A stretch of 64,000 nucleotides of DNA from contig CAWFYI010000003.1 of the NCBI GenBank assembly GCA_963820105.1, positions 1 through 64,000 of the forward strand. The letters are read 5' to 3'. The stretch is from CAWFYI01 sp963820105. Its GTDB lineage: Bacteria; Patescibacteriota; Saccharimonadia; Saccharimonadales; UBA4665. Made by a program: the position numbers and the translations under genes. The stretch's first letter is position 1; every line of letters begins with the position of its first letter. The notes under the pieces were generated by a model that was given only the letters and a program-made list of their open reading frames with translations, had not been told where the DNA came from and ran no database searches. This document shows, in pieces, positions 8,396-16,620 of this stretch.

Positions 8396-9346
8396 CTACA
8401 GTGTGATCTCCTCGTTAAATGATTCCCGGTATCGTCTGATGAGAGCTTCTTTGGAAAACTCCGTCTGAGTGCCGTGGTGCTCGATGATGAAAGAAGCGAT
8501 GACCGAGCCCAAGCGTCCGCATTTTGGCAACTGCCATTGTCGCAAGTATCCATACAAAAAGCCAGCGCGGTAGCCGTCGCCAGCGCCCGTGGGATCGGTG
8601 AGCTTGGCTGATTTGCCTGGGGGTATCTTGTGCGGGCCGCCGGCCTTGGCGCCTTCGATTATGGAGCCGTCCCTGCCAAGAGTGGTGACTACCACGGGCA
8701 CTTTGGCTTTGATTTCTTCGGCGCTGATGCCGGCTTTTTCGCTGAGCACGCTCAGTTCGTAATCATTGGTTATAAGGACTTCGGCGGCATCGATGCCGGC
8801 TTTCAGGCTGGCGGCGGGGCTGTTGCTGACCTGCTGGCCCGGGTCGTATACCAGGCGTAGTCCGTACTCGGCGCACTCGGCAACCTGGGCCTTCATGGAT
8901 CCAGGGTCATGGGCCGATACGCACACCAGTACGTCCTGGCCGGCCCAAGGCTTCAGGGTCAGGCTTGTGGTGTCGGCCATGGCGCCGGGGTAGAAGCCGC
9001 CCACCTGGTTGTCCTCGCTGTCTGTCATGACGTTGAACGAAGCCGTGGGCAGTTTGCTGATGTGAACGGAGCTGGCATCGATGCCGGCGGACGATAATCG
9101 TTCAAGGTAATCCGAAGCGTCCGGCCCGACCGCGCCCATCAGGATTGGCCGCTCGCCCAGCTGAGCCATGTTATAGGCGATGTTGGCGGCCACGCCGCCC
9201 GGCGTTTCTTCCAATTTGTCCAGCAGTACGCTCAAGGATAGGACATGCAGTTTATCGGGCTTGATGAGGTCCCGGTACTTGCCGGAAAAGTTCATGATCC
9301 TATCGAGGGCGATCGATCCGCAGATAATAAGTCGGGGGTTGGCCAT
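8396..9346 (-). CDS. PfkB-family carbohydrate kinase, probably adenosine kinase
   Basis: PfkB/ribokinase-fold kinase of 316 residues. It shows the N-terminal glycine pair after the substrate region ([15 protein letters not shown]) and the anion-hole/catalytic signature [16 protein letters not shown] near residue 255, whose Asp is the base. Because it lies 2 nt upstream of adenosylhomocysteinase on the same strand, adenosine is the likeliest substrate: the pair would turn S-adenosylhomocysteine into homocysteine and AMP. Another nucleoside or sugar cannot be excluded from sequence alone. The start ATG is preceded by AAAGGA, a good Shine-Dalgarno. The promoter lies in the 41-bp gap shared with the divergent PrgI gene. 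Confidence 0.85.
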   Translation of the reverse strand: MANPRLIICGSIALDRIMNFSGKYRDLIKPDKLHVLSLSVLLDKLEETPGGVAANIAYNMAQLGERPILMGAVGPDASDYLERLSSAGIDASSVHISKLPTASFNVMTDSEDNQVGGFYPGAMADTTSLTLKPWAGQDVLVCVSAHDPGSMKAQVAECAEYGLRLVYDPGQQVSNSPAASLKAGIDAAEVLITNDYELSVLSEKAGISAEEIKAKVPVVVTTLGRDGSIIEGAKAGGPHKIPPGKSAKLTDPTGAGDGYRAGFLYGYLRQWQLPKCGRLGSVIASFIIEHHGTQTEFSKEALIRRYRESFNEEITL

Positions 9347-9369
9347 TTGTCCTTTAAGTATATAGGATT

Positions 9370-9378
9370 TGGTATACT
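9370..9378 (+). promoter_or_regulatory. Extended -10 promoter next to the PrgI start
   Basis: TGG plus TATACT (9373-9378) ends 9 nt before the GTG at 9388, so transcription would begin at or a few bases before the start codon. No Shine-Dalgarno fits in that space, which points to leaderless translation. Confidence 0.55.
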
Positions 9379-9387
9379 ACGAGTACC

Positions 9388-10530
9388 GTGTCAACATATA
9401 AACTCATTCAGGATATAGAGGCCGAGGACCACATTTTGGGCCCGCTGTCGCTCAGGCAGTTCATTTTTGCGCTGATAGCTGCGTTCCTGTTTTATATATG
9501 TTTCCTTGCGGTTACCAAGCACGTGCCTTTTATGCTGGCAGTTTTCCTGCCGCCAGCCCTTTTCTGCGCGTTCTTCGCCTTTCCTTGGGGCAGGGACCAG
9601 CCAACCGAGCTCTGGGCGCTGGCCAAGATACGTTTCTGGTTCAAACCGCGCAAACGCGTGTGGAACCAGAGTGGCGTAAAGGAGTTGGTGACCATAAACG
9701 TGCCGAAAAAGGTCGAACGTATATTGACTGACAACCTGAGCCAGACAGAGGTTAAGAGCCGCCTGGAGGCACTGGCCAACACCATAGACAGCCGCGGCTG
9801 GGCAATCAAGCACATAGACGCCGTGGGCTACAGCATGCCGTCGTCGGACAGCAGCTCCGACCGGCTGATCGACATACCCGAAGAAGCCCCGCCGCAGGAA
9901 GTGCCGGCGGATCTGGCCGTCGCCGATATAATGGACACCGACACCAACCCCATAGCCAAACAGTTCGACACCATGATCAACCAATCCACGCAGGAATACA
10001 GACAGCGGCTGATAAACCAACTCAGCCAGCCCGCGGCGGCAACGCCTCCCCAGGCACAACCACAGCAGTGGTTCATGGATCATAATCCGGTCCCGGGGCG
10101 ACCTGCGCCGGCAGTATCGGCACCAGCCGCCGCACCAACGCTGCCGACAGCCGGAATCGTGCCGTCCGCAATGCCCGCGGACCCGGAAGTCATAGGTGGT
10201 GGAGCCGCGACCGCGGCCGACGACGTGGAACTAAGCGCCCAGCTTAAGAAACGTGCCGACCAGCCCAAGGAATACGGTCATCTCAGAACTCTGCAGCCCA
10301 CCGGAACGAAGCCCGCAACAGACGCCCCGCCAGTGGCGGCGGCAACAGCGCCGGCAGCGGGCGGCCAGGCGTCGGACGACTCTTCTACAGGGGTGACAGC
10401 TAGCAATGACCCTGCTATACTGTCCCTGAGCAAGAATGACGATCTGAACGTGGCTACGATAGCGCGTGAAGCTCAAAGAACCCGGCCAGATAGTAGGACG
10501 TCAGGCGAAGTCGTAATTTCATTGCACTGA
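9388..10530 (+). CDS. PrgI-family T4SS membrane protein with long tail
   Basis: The N-terminal 130 residues match the PrgI family of Gram-positive-type T4SS. A short cytosolic start (STYKLIQDIEAEDHILGPLS) is followed by two closely spaced membrane helices, FIFALIAAFLFYICFLAV and FMLAVFLPPALFCAFFAF, then basic residues (FWFKPRKRVW). The remaining 240 residues are a proline/alanine-rich, probably disordered cytoplasmic extension. PrgI usually sits beside VirB4, as here: the TraC-like and VirB4 genes follow on the same strand. The GTG start is supported by the position of the -10 box 9 nt upstream. Confidence 0.85.
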   Translation: MSTYKLIQDIEAEDHILGPLSLRQFIFALIAAFLFYICFLAVTKHVPFMLAVFLPPALFCAFFAFPWGRDQPTELWALAKIRFWFKPRKRVWNQSGVKELVTINVPKKVERILTDNLSQTEVKSRLEALANTIDSRGWAIKHIDAVGYSMPSSDSSSDRLIDIPEEAPPQEVPADLAVADIMDTDTNPIAKQFDTMINQSTQEYRQRLINQLSQPAAATPPQAQPQQWFMDHNPVPGRPAPAVSAPAAAPTLPTAGIVPSAMPADPEVIGGGAATAADDVELSAQLKKRADQPKEYGHLRTLQPTGTKPATDAPPVAAATAPAAGGQASDDSSTGVTASNDPAILSLSKNDDLNVATIAREAQRTRPDSRTSGEVVISLH

Positions 10531-10579
10531 TTTCCGGAGCCAAGCCGGAGACGAATTGAAACAAAGGTGGGCACTTAGC

Positions 10580-11464
10580 ATGAACCCCTCGGCACCAGAG
10601 CAGCAGGATCCGTCCCGGTTGGCGGTCGATGCCGTCGTGCCCGGTTCCGGGCAGCAGCCGGTTCCGCCGCAGGGCCAGATGGTCTCAGGCCAGGCCGCAA
10701 GTACCGGAACGGGCAAACAGGCCAAGGGCGATAAGGGCCATGCGAACAGCACGCAGAACTCTCTGCAAATCGCCGAGATCCGCGACGGGATAGTGATCAT
10801 GGATGACGGCTCCTTCAGGTCCGTGGTAATGGTCAAAAGCATCAATTTCGATCTTATGAGTCCACAGGAGCAAGAAGCTGTCGAGTACAGCTACCAGGGG
10901 TTTTTGAACTCGCTTTATTTCCCGATTCAGATTTTTTTGCGTTCACAGAAGGTTGATATGCGGCCTTATATGGAAAAGCTCGACAAGATCCGCACCGAGC
11001 ACGACAACATGCTGCTGGCCATGCTGATGGAAGATTACATAGGCTACATGGCCGAATTGAGTCAACAGACTAACATCATGGACAAGAAGTTCTACATCGT
11101 CATACCGTATTTCCCGGTCGTAGAGGTTCAGCAGGCAATTACGAAAAGCAAGAACTTCCTTGGCGGCGTCGGCAACCTGTTCAAAAAGTCGGACCAGCAC
11201 GTTGTTATCAACGAAAACGATCTGGAGGATGCCAAGACGGAACTGCGCAACCGCGTGCACGCGGTACTGTCCGGTATCCGGCAAGCCGGCATCCAGGGTC
11301 TGCCGCTCGACACGCAGGAACTCATAGAGCTCTACTACGACACCTACAACCCCGATACCGCCACGCGCCAGCAGCTTAAGGATTTTAATACCGCCACGGC
11401 CGATGTTATTACCAAAGGCGTAGGCAATGCGCCCCAGCCGCACCTGGACAAGGAGCTACAGTAA
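10580..11464 (+). CDS. TraC-like/VirB4 N-terminal-domain protein
   Basis: About 294 residues from ATG 10580, preceded by AAAGGTGGG. A TTG 24 nt earlier is possible but less convincing. After a disordered P/Q/G-rich start comes a folded domain from about residue 65 (SLQIAEIRDGIVIMDDGSF), resembling the N-terminal domain of VirB4/TraC ATPases, without Walker motifs. Its TAA stop overlaps the ATG of the ATPase gene (TAATG), so the two are translationally coupled. This suggests that the energy component is built from two polypeptides: a separate N-domain and the motor. Confidence 0.75.
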   Translation: MNPSAPEQQDPSRLAVDAVVPGSGQQPVPPQGQMVSGQAASTGTGKQAKGDKGHANSTQNSLQIAEIRDGIVIMDDGSFRSVVMVKSINFDLMSPQEQEAVEYSYQGFLNSLYFPIQIFLRSQKVDMRPYMEKLDKIRTEHDNMLLAMLMEDYIGYMAELSQQTNIMDKKFYIVIPYFPVVEVQQAITKSKNFLGGVGNLFKKSDQHVVINENDLEDAKTELRNRVHAVLSGIRQAGIQGLPLDTQELIELYYDTYNPDTATRQQLKDFNTATADVITKGVGNAPQPHLDKELQ

Positions 11465-13476
11465 TGCTGGGGAGGAAGAAAAAACAGCCGCCCGCGGACC
11501 CCGCGGCTATCACCCAGGCACAGCACCAGAAGGAAGAGCAGGAAGTCCAGCAGGCCTTCCAGAAAGGCATAACTGCTCTTCGCGATTTCATCGCGCCCAG
11601 CTCCCTGGAATTCAGCAGCACCCACTTTCAGATCGGCACCCGCTACGCGCGCACCTACTACGTATACGGCTATCCGCGCCAGCTTTATACGGGATGGCTC
11701 AGCAGCATGGTCAACCTGGACGAGGTCGTCGACCTTAGCCTGTACATATATCCGGTGGAGAGCCAGGTGGTGCTGGAAAACCTTAAAAAGAAAGTCACCC
11801 AGCTGGAAGCCGGCATACAGATAGAAGCGGAGCATGGCCGGGTACGCGATCCGGGCAAACAGGCGGCCATCGTGGACGCCGAAGAGATGCGCGACAAGCT
11901 GCAGGTCGGCGAAGAACGGTTCTTCCGGCTCGGCTTTTATTTCATACTGTATGGCGGCAGCATGGAAGAACTGGAATACATATCGCATAAGGTCGAATCG
12001 ATGTTGGGCCAGCAGCTGGTTTACAGCAAGCCTGCTACATCTCAACAGGAACAGGGTCTGAACAGCACCGTGCCGCAGCTGGTAGACCAGCTGCAAATCC
12101 GCCGCAACATGAGCACCGGCGCGCTCAGCACCAGTTTTCCGTTCACCAGCGCCGACATGAGCCAGGATTCCGGCATACTTTACGGCATCAATATGCATAA
12201 CTCCGGCTTGGTGATATTCGACCGCTTCACTTTGGAGAATGGCAACTCCGTAGTTTTTGCCAAGTCCGGCGCCGGCAAGAGTTTCCTGGTCAAATTGGAG
12301 GCTTTGCGCAGTATGATGTTCGGCACCGAGATATTCATCATCGACCCCGAGAACGAATATCAGAGGATGTGCGACGCGGTGGGCGGAGCTTACGTGCGTC
12401 TGAGCCTGACCTCGAACACCAGGATCAACCCCTTCGACCTGCCCAAAGTGGTCGATAGCGACGAAGCTGATAACGCTCTGCGCTCAAACCTTATAACTCT
12501 GCACGGCCTGCTCAGATTGATGATGGGCGGCGCGCAGGTCCAAATGGCCGGCGGTTCGGAGGCCTCGACGCCGGCGCTTGCACCTTCTGAAGAAGCAGAT
12601 CTGGATTCGGCGCTCATAGAGACCTACGCGCGCGCCGGCATCACCAACGACCCGCTGACGCACCAGAGCCGCCCGCCGGCCATAGTGGACCTGTACGACA
12701 CGTTGTTGCACATGGGCGGTACCGGTCCGACCCTGGCTCAGCGCCTGCGCAAATACACTACGGGCACGTTCGCGGGCATCTTCTCGCAGCAGAGCAATAT
12801 AGACATCAATAACCCTCTGGTGGTTTTCAACCTGCGCGACCTGGAGGATGAGCTCCGGCCCGTAGCCATGTACATAGTCCTGAACTACATCTGGAACAAG
12901 ACCAAGAGCGATCAGAAACGCCGCATTCTGGTCGTGGACGAGGCCTGGCAACTTATGAAATACGAGGATTCGGCTAACTTCCTATTCAGCCTGGCAAAGC
13001 GCGCGCGCAAGTACGATCTTGGAGTCACTACGATTTCACAAGACGTCGAAGACTTCATGGGTTCGCGCATGGGCCGGGCCATCGTAGCTAACGCCAGCAT
13101 GCAGTTCCTGCTCAAGCAATCGCCGTCCGCGGTAGACGTGCTAACCGATGTCTTCAAGCTTACCAGCGAAGAGCATAAACGTCTGAGTCAGTTCCCGGTC
13201 GGCCAGGGGCTTTTCTTTGCCGGGCAGAACCACGTCCACATCCAGATAGTCGCCAGCCCCACTGAAACCAGCCTGATTACCACGAACCCTGACCAGGTCC
13301 GTCAAATCGAACAGGCCGCTGAGCGTCAACAGAGCGGCGAGTTCAATCAGGCTGAAGGCTCTATCGACCTTGACCAAGGCGCCCCGGGTCCGGGAGCCGC
13401 GGACCTCGACCAAGGATACGGCGGCAATGATTACGCGCAGCCCGGCGGCAATACAGCCGCCACACCTACCGAATAG
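11464..13476 (+). CDS. virB4: VirB4-family T4SS ATPase
   Basis: Cytoplasmic, membrane-associated ATPase that powers T4SS assembly and transfer. It has 670 residues. The N-terminal 250 residues form the VirB4 N-domain; Walker A FAKSGAGKSFLVKLE is at about 265-280, a following IIDPENEYQRM stretch is typical of the VirB4/TraC group, and Walker B RRILVVDEAWQLMKYEDS is at about 485-500, with TTISQDVEDF after it. The C-terminus is a D/G/Q-rich tail of about 60 residues. It overlaps the TraC-like gene by 1 nt and is followed by two large surface proteins. No VirD4 or VirB11 is present in the window. Confidence 0.95.
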   Translation: MLGRKKKQPPADPAAITQAQHQKEEQEVQQAFQKGITALRDFIAPSSLEFSSTHFQIGTRYARTYYVYGYPRQLYTGWLSSMVNLDEVVDLSLYIYPVESQVVLENLKKKVTQLEAGIQIEAEHGRVRDPGKQAAIVDAEEMRDKLQVGEERFFRLGFYFILYGGSMEELEYISHKVESMLGQQLVYSKPATSQQEQGLNSTVPQLVDQLQIRRNMSTGALSTSFPFTSADMSQDSGILYGINMHNSGLVIFDRFTLENGNSVVFAKSGAGKSFLVKLEALRSMMFGTEIFIIDPENEYQRMCDAVGGAYVRLSLTSNTRINPFDLPKVVDSDEADNALRSNLITLHGLLRLMMGGAQVQMAGGSEASTPALAPSEEADLDSALIETYARAGITNDPLTHQSRPPAIVDLYDTLLHMGGTGPTLAQRLRKYTTGTFAGIFSQQSNIDINNPLVVFNLRDLEDELRPVAMYIVLNYIWNKTKSDQKRRILVVDEAWQLMKYEDSANFLFSLAKRARKYDLGVTTISQDVEDFMGSRMGRAIVANASMQFLLKQSPSAVDVLTDVFKLTSEEHKRLSQFPVGQGLFFAGQNHVHIQIVASPTETSLITTNPDQVRQIEQAAERQQSGEFNQAEGSIDLDQGAPGPGAADLDQGYGGNDYAQPGGNTAATPTE

Positions 13477-13478
13477 CG

Positions 13479-13484
13479 TATAAT
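13479..13484 (+). promoter_or_regulatory. -10 box upstream of the large T4SS surface protein
   Basis: TATAAT lies right after the virB4 stop and 31 nt before the ATG at 13516. No clear -35 is seen. It could give the following three-gene set extra transcription in addition to read-through. Confidence 0.35.
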
Positions 13485-13515
13485 AAATCTATAAAGTGCT
13501 TTAGGTTAAACCAAC

Positions 13516-16500
13516 ATGGCTGAAACAGACATGCAATCGCCCGAGGAGAACAAGCCTGAACTAGGCAGGGACGCTTTGCGCCGTAGCGAAGGCATGGGCA
13601 GCCGCCGGCGCGGCAAGCGCCCAGATGCAAGGTCCAGATCCGGAAGAGGTGTGGGCGGGGGCGGCAGACAGCCTGACATAAGATCCAGATCCGGAAGAGG
13701 TGTGGGCGGGGGCGGCAGACAGCCTGACATAAGATCCAGATCCGGAAGAGGTATGCGTCAGCCTAGCCCCGGAGGTGGCGGATATGTTCCAAGCCCTTCG
13801 GAGCTAGAAGACGCCGAGGAGATGGCGAGTCTTTATAACGACAGCGACGACGACTCCCGCGGCCTGGCACGCGCGAAACGCATAATGCGATCACGGAGCC
13901 GCTTCCTAGCCAAGCACAAGAAAGGCTTCATCGTTTTCAGCACCTTCGGAAGCCTGAGCATCGGCAGCATAATAATGCTGGCTAGCGTCTCCCAAGGACC
14001 ACTGGAATTCATACATCTGGGCCAGTTGCTTGAAAGATTCCATTTTTCCAGCCTGGAAGACGCCCAGAACAACCGTCTGGTGAAAATCGCCCTCTATATC
14101 CATGATCCGACCAAGCCGCAGAATGCCCGCTTAGGTATAGCCGGCAACATTGCGGCCGACCATCTAGAATCTAAATTGAACGAGGCCACAGGCCTTAAGT
14201 CCGAATATAACTCAGTCAGTGGCCGATCCGAGGGCTATTCGGTAATACACGACAACGAGAAGTTCAAGGGCAAGAATACGCCTCAGATAAAGGAGGAGTT
14301 GGCCCGCAGCTACGGCATAGATCCGGCATCTATCGAGTTATCCGTCAGTACGACCGGGGAACAAACCATCAAATTCACTCCAGACCCGGGGGGCTGGAAC
14401 TCCATCAAAAGATACCGCGCGCAGGTCAAGTTCAGCCGGACGCTACTGACCGAGGCGGGCTATAACAAACTTTCGACCCATGTGGGTTCGCGGGTGCTCG
14501 GAGCACGCGCCGGCTGGACGTTCCATCCCATCAGAGCTCTTGACAATGCCGCGCAGAACGCCGTGCTTGAAGGGGGCAAAAAGGGCCTGAATAAGCTCCG
14601 GGACAAGTTAAACAGCGAGGAGGCCACTTATGAAGCCGATGGCGCTACTACGAGGCCGGGAGGCGAACCGAAGGCTCAGGAAACGAAGGACGCCGCCGGC
14701 AATGACGTCCCGAACCCGCAAGGACAGGAGACTGCCCAGAGCACACAAGATATACAGAACAATGCCGATCAAGTCGACAACACAGATCCGCAATCGAAGG
14801 CCAAGTTCAGCGACTACTTAAACGCCAAGACGGTGGGAGCAGGCGCGGCCGGTTTTGGAGCCGGTATGCTTTGCTTGGCGCGCAACTTAAACTCCAGCGT
14901 TCCGCAAGAGAAGGATAAAAAGGTAAAGAGCCCGATGAGGCGCAAAGCGGGGAAGTTTGGTTTCGCCATACCGAGCCAAGCACAGAGCGGACAGGATATC
15001 GACGCGGTACAGCTTGGCGTCTACAAGGATCACGTGCTCGATACCAAGAATCCGGATACCGGCAGAGTAACGTCTACCTGGAACCAGGCCCGGAGCATAC
15101 AGGCCGAACTTGGCCAGAACCTGACCGGCCCAGATTTGCCCAAAAGCCTTCAGGTATTTAACAACGAAAGCCCATTTGCTTTCGTAGACAGTATACCGGG
15201 GCTAGGCCCGGTGTGCGGCGCGCTTGAGAGCGTGTTCGGGCAGGTGTTCAGCATAGTTACCGGGCCGGTCAGTTATCTGGTATCCTCGGCAGTCCTGAAA
15301 GAAACGATTCCTATTCTGGTTGATTGGCTATCCGGCTCACCGATAAGCCCGGTAGCTTCCGGGGCCCTGTTCGGTAATATCGTCAACTACGGGGCCCGGC
15401 TTTCCGCCAATGATCTGGCCGCTGCCTTTGGTGCCGTACCGTTAAGCCCAGGCGCTTCGGTAATTCTAAAGAACACCGACGACACGCTTGATAGACAGGA
15501 CTTCCAATCGAAAAGCGTCGCCTACAGGCTTTTCAACACCAGGGACAGCCGCTCGCTTGCCGGGCGTCTGATCGACCAGCAGGACTTAACCGTGACGCCG
15601 AACATGGAAAACGTCGCCAGCGATCTTGCCGGTATCTTCAAGACGGCAATAACTATACCCGGCACGCTATTGGCCGGTACGGCACATGCCGACCCTATCA
15701 CGCCTTACAACTATCATGGCCTTGAAAAGGTGGGCTTTAGCGCTAGTGAGCTGGGCGATTCCCGTTTCGACAATCCTTTCAAGAACGCCTGTTACGTGGT
15801 CGGCTGCTCCAGCGCCCATATAAGTGGTATTCTTAACGATCCGGCCAAGTCCCAGACCTACATAGACAGAGCTCAGAAATGCTTCGGCGTGAACATCACT
15901 GATGACGGGGGTATGTGGAACATCGACAGCAAGACCCAAGCGGTCAACTTCGATGACACAAGCTACCCGACGAACGACTGCAAGAGTTCCAGCCTGGACT
16001 GGCTGAGGATACGCTTCTGGCTGCTCGACACGCCTACGCTGGAAGGCTGGCTCTGCGGCGAGGACCTGGACCAACAGTCCTGCCAGGACCTCGGCCTTGG
16101 CAATACCTCAAACGTTAATTCTACCGTCAACCCGGCAGCGGGCACCGCCCAACAAATAGCCCAGCAGATCCTGAACAATCCCAACGTCACCTACGAATGC
16201 GGCTCATCGGCGCAAGACGACATCAAACTCGCGGCACAGGGCAAGCCCGGCACTGCCGGCGCTCCTATCAGCAAAGCCATACTTCAACTCATAGCCACCA
16301 TCGGCCAGAGCCACAAGGTGTGCGTTTCGGCTCTTGAAAGCTACGGACAGGGCCATACTACGGGCTCATACCACTACACCGGCGACGCCGTGGACTTCGG
16401 TAATCTGGACGGCGTCAGCATAACCGGCCGCAACGCGCCAGCCCTTACGATTATAAAAATAGCCGAGGATGTTCTACCAAACGGTTCGGAGTTCGGACAA

Positions 16501-16620
16501 TGGCACGACCCCGGTACCGGTGCCTTATGCGGACCGGCGATATCATTCCCGGCCGGCTTCGACCAATTCGACGACACTTGCGACCATCTGCACGTCCAGG
16601 TGCCTAGGGGCACGCCTTGA
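13516..16620 (+). CDS. Large T4SS-locus surface protein with tandem repeats and M15-like C-terminal domain
   Basis: A 1034-residue protein. Residues 1-130 are cytosolic, very basic and glycine-rich, with a 17-residue tandem repeat (residues 39-79). One membrane helix follows at about 137-157 (FIVFSTFGSLSIGSIIMLAS). The exported part contains further hydrophobic stretches (about 440-455 and 560-640). The last 90 residues resemble M15-type D-Ala-D-Ala peptidases: GSYHYTGDAVDFGN near 955 and DHLHVQVP near 1025 supply the His, Asp and His expected for zinc. I infer a wall-cleaving tip on a T4SS component. It lies between virB4 and the CHAP-domain protein, and its stop overlaps the next start. Confidence 0.75.
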   Translation: MAETDMQSPEENKPELGRDALRRSEGMGSRRRGKRPDARSRSGRGVGGGGRQPDIRSRSGRGVGGGGRQPDIRSRSGRGMRQPSPGGGGYVPSPSELEDAEEMASLYNDSDDDSRGLARAKRIMRSRSRFLAKHKKGFIVFSTFGSLSIGSIIMLASVSQGPLEFIHLGQLLERFHFSSLEDAQNNRLVKIALYIHDPTKPQNARLGIAGNIAADHLESKLNEATGLKSEYNSVSGRSEGYSVIHDNEKFKGKNTPQIKEELARSYGIDPASIELSVSTTGEQTIKFTPDPGGWNSIKRYRAQVKFSRTLLTEAGYNKLSTHVGSRVLGARAGWTFHPIRALDNAAQNAVLEGGKKGLNKLRDKLNSEEATYEADGATTRPGGEPKAQETKDAAGNDVPNPQGQETAQSTQDIQNNADQVDNTDPQSKAKFSDYLNAKTVGAGAAGFGAGMLCLARNLNSSVPQEKDKKVKSPMRRKAGKFGFAIPSQAQSGQDIDAVQLGVYKDHVLDTKNPDTGRVTSTWNQARSIQAELGQNLTGPDLPKSLQVFNNESPFAFVDSIPGLGPVCGALESVFGQVFSIVTGPVSYLVSSAVLKETIPILVDWLSGSPISPVASGALFGNIVNYGARLSANDLAAAFGAVPLSPGASVILKNTDDTLDRQDFQSKSVAYRLFNTRDSRSLAGRLIDQQDLTVTPNMENVASDLAGIFKTAITIPGTLLAGTAHADPITPYNYHGLEKVGFSASELGDSRFDNPFKNACYVVGCSSAHISGILNDPAKSQTYIDRAQKCFGVNITDDGGMWNIDSKTQAVNFDDTSYPTNDCKSSSLDWLRIRFWLLDTPTLEGWLCGEDLDQQSCQDLGLGNTSNVNSTVNPAAGTAQQIAQQILNNPNVTYECGSSAQDDIKLAAQGKPGTAGAPISKAILQLIATIGQSHKVCVSALESYGQGHTTGSYHYTGDAVDFGNLDGVSITGRNAPALTIIKIAEDVLPNGSEFGQWHDPGTGALCGPAISFPAGFDQFDDTCDHLHVQVPRGTP
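13630..13752 (+). repeat. 51-bp tandem coding repeat (2.4 copies)
   Basis: Two copies (13630-13680 and 13681-13731), identical apart from one base, plus 21 bp of a third (13732-13752) encode RSRSGRGVGGGGRQPDI in frame within the cytosolic, basic N-terminus of the large T4SS protein. The near-identity suggests a recent slippage or duplication and possible length variation between strains. Confidence 0.95.

Noticed and set aside
11344..12198. Long open frame (284 codons) on the minus strand
   Set aside because: It lies inside the virB4 gene and the end of the TraC-like gene, has no family resemblance and arises from codon composition of the real genes.
13506..13730. Minus-strand frame with repeated PPPPTPLPDLD
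   Set aside because: It is the antisense reading of the 51-bp coding repeat in the T4SS protein.
13630..13752. Possible CRISPR array
   Set aside because: The 51-bp units are directly adjacent with no spacers and are in frame within a gene. No CRISPR array or cas gene was found anywhere in the window.
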